Shown here: positions 62,666-64,000 of the stretch, one piece after another
How the letters are laid out: every line of letters starts with the position of its first letter
Position numbering within the stretch: position 1 is the first letter of the stretch
Origin: AC-32 sp963746155
GTDB taxonomy: Bacteria > Actinomycetota > Thermoleophilia > Gaiellales > Gaiellaceae
DNA length: 64,000 nt
Assembly: GCA_963746155.1 (NCBI GenBank)
Contig: CAVVAB010000012.1
Coordinates: 310,001-374,000, forward strand
Reading direction: 5' to 3'
Made by a program: the position numbers and the translations under genes
The notes under the pieces: model-generated
Databases searched by the model: none
Seen by the model: the letters and a program-made list of their open reading frames with translations, nothing else
What the model was told of the DNA's origin: nothing

Positions 62666-64000
62666 GTGGCGACGACTGACGACCAGCTCCGAGACGACCG
62701 CGGGGAAGATCGAGCAGCTGCGGGAGCTGCGCGAGGAGGCGCGCCACGCCGGTAGCGAGAAGGCGGTCGCGCGGCAGCGCGAGCAGGGGAAGCTCCTCGC
62801 TCGCGAACGGGCCGAGAAGCTGCTCGACCCGGGCTCGTTCGTCGAGCTCGACCGCTACGTCGCGGCATCGCGAGGTCGAGTTCGGCATGCGCGACCGGCG
62901 GCCGTACGGCGATGCGGTCGTCACCGGCTACGGGACGATCATCGGGCGCAAGGTCTGCGTCTTCTCGCAGGACTTCACGGTCTTCGGCGGGAGCCTCTCG
63001 GAGGTCTTCGCGGAGAAGGTCTGCAAGGTCATGGACATGGCCGCCCGGTTCGGCTGCCCCGTGGTCGGGATCAACGACTCGGGCGGCGCTCGGATCCAGG
63101 AGGGCGTCGTCTCACTCGCCGGCTACGCGGAGATCTTCTGGCGGAACGTCCAGTGCTCGGGCGTGATCCCGCAGGTGAGCCTCGTCATGGGCCCCTGCGC
63201 CGGCGGCGCCGTCTACTCGCCGGCCATGACCGACTTCGTGCTGATGGTCGAGGGCAGCTCGTACATGTTCATCACCGGCCCCGACGTGGTGAAGACGGTG
63301 ACCGGGGAGGAGGTGACGTTCGAGGAGCTCGGCGGCGCGGCCACGCACGCGGCCAAGTCGGGCGTCGCGCATCTGATCTCGCCGAGCGAGGAGGCATGCC
63401 TCGAGGATGCGCGCTACCTGCTCTCGTTCCTGCCGCAGAACAACGTCGACCCGCCGCCCTACGCGGAGCCGTCGGATCCGGCGGGCCGCGAGGACGCGGA
63501 GCTCGACACGCTGATTCCCGACGACCCGGCGAAGCCGTACGACATGAAGGAGGTCGTCCGGCACGTCGTCGACGACGGCGAGTTCCTCGAGGTGCACGAG
63601 CGGTGGGCCGAGAACCTGGTCTGCGGGTTCGCGCGGCTCAACGGCTATCCGGTCGGCGTCGTCGGGAACCAGCCGCGTTCGCTGGCGGGCGTGCTGGACA
63701 TCGACTCGTCCGCGAAGGGCGCGCGCTTCGTGCGCACCTGCGACGCGTTCAACATCCCGCTAGTCACGTTCGTCGACGTCCCGGGCTTCCTGCCGGGCAC
63801 GGCACAGGAATGGGGCGGGATCATCCGGCACGGGGCCAAGCTGCTCTACGCGTACGCCGAGGCGACGGTGCCGAAGCTCGCCGTGATCACGCGCAAGGCC
63901 TACGGCGGCGCCTACGACGTCATGAGCTCGAAGCACATCCGCGCCGACTTCAACTTCGCCTGGCCGACCGCCGAGGTCGCGGTCATGGGCCCCGAGGGGG
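62666..64000 (+). CDS. Biotin-dependent carboxylase carboxyltransferase (beta) subunit, partial (two +1 disruptions)
   Basis: The carboxyltransferase of an acyl-CoA (probably propionyl- or acetyl-CoA) carboxylase, cut by the window end. GTG 62666 starts MATTDDQL; one base near 62690 is skipped to reach TTAGKIEQLRELREEARHAG, and another near 62873 (DRYV to RHREVEFGMRDRRPYGDAVV). Crotonase-fold signatures follow: FGCPVVGINDSGGARIQEGV, SLVMGPCAGGAVYSPAMTDF, MFITGPDVVKTVTGEEVTFE, then in the second half FNIPLVTFVDVPGFLPGTAQ and EWGGIIRHGAKLLYAYAEAT. The oxyanion GG pairs are intact. Possible -10-like TATAGG lies just upstream. Confidence 0.93.

Overview
The window is GC-rich DNA (GTG and TTG starts are common, coding density is very high) from a bacterium that looks like an actinobacterium of the Thermoleophilia type. 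The reasons are the mix of actinobacterial features (CarD, a sugar-phosphate transferase with LPxTG-type surface proteins, many GNAT and glycosyltransferase genes) with a gene order otherwise known best from Bacillus and Clostridia. The lineage is an inference from protein style and gene order; no 16S rRNA is present.

Backbone. Read left to right, the housekeeping genes follow the ancient Firmicutes-style order: coaX (1507), dusB (3293, minus), greA (4467), a decayed Clp-N domain gene (5009), lysS (5469), then clpC (29468), radA (34643), disA (35961), carD (37258), ispD (37784), ispF (39271), gltX (46750), cysS (47727), rlmB (49015), yacP (49713), a SigH-like sigma factor (50226) and tRNA-Thr (50946). 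About 22 kb of cell-surface polysaccharide genes sits between lysS and clpC.

Polysaccharide region (7-29 kb). A tightly overlapping minus-strand operon runs from a chain-length regulator/BY-kinase (14478) through an O-antigen polymerase, three glycosyltransferases and a low-molecular-weight tyrosine phosphatase (8003). Around it lie more glycosyltransferases, a GHL15-like hydrolase, a PIG-L deacetylase, a CelD/FemAB-like acyltransferase, a flippase, a sugar-nucleotide epimerase, a second polymerase with a TPR tail, an initiating polyprenyl sugar-phosphate transferase, an LPFTG surface protein and a secreted protein of four repeats. Together these can make, flip, polymerise and regulate one or more surface polysaccharides.

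29-52 kb. After clpC come a membrane-bound spermidine-synthase-like protein, an EamA transporter, the conserved radA-to-sigH block with insertions (PHP phosphatase, GNAT, lipoprotein, a short MutY, dienelactone hydrolase, XRE-cupin regulator, S41-like protease, ferric-reductase-like operon, YcaQ-like glycosylase), tRNA-Thr and a secreted TIGR03118 protein.

52-64 kb. A sulfur locus holds a trans-sulfuration enzyme and glycosyltransferase facing left, and a sulfate-type ABC transporter (binding protein, two permeases, ATPase) facing right. A cysteine-free Rrf2 regulator with a methyltransferase, a membrane diguanylate cyclase, a proline-rich LamG surface protein and a biotin-dependent carboxyltransferase (cut by the window end) follow.

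The most striking property is global. At least 25 places in about 18 genes need exactly one extra base to be skipped to keep the protein in frame. Every one is net +1, none net -1. This is most likely a directional consensus error, but it must be settled before any pseudogene, fusion or recoding claim is made. Several apparent fusions in the raw reading frames come from it. Other items of note are a three-copy structured intergenic repeat, a very short GltX, a MutY without its C-terminal domain, and inverted repeats abutting the -10 boxes of carD and sigH.
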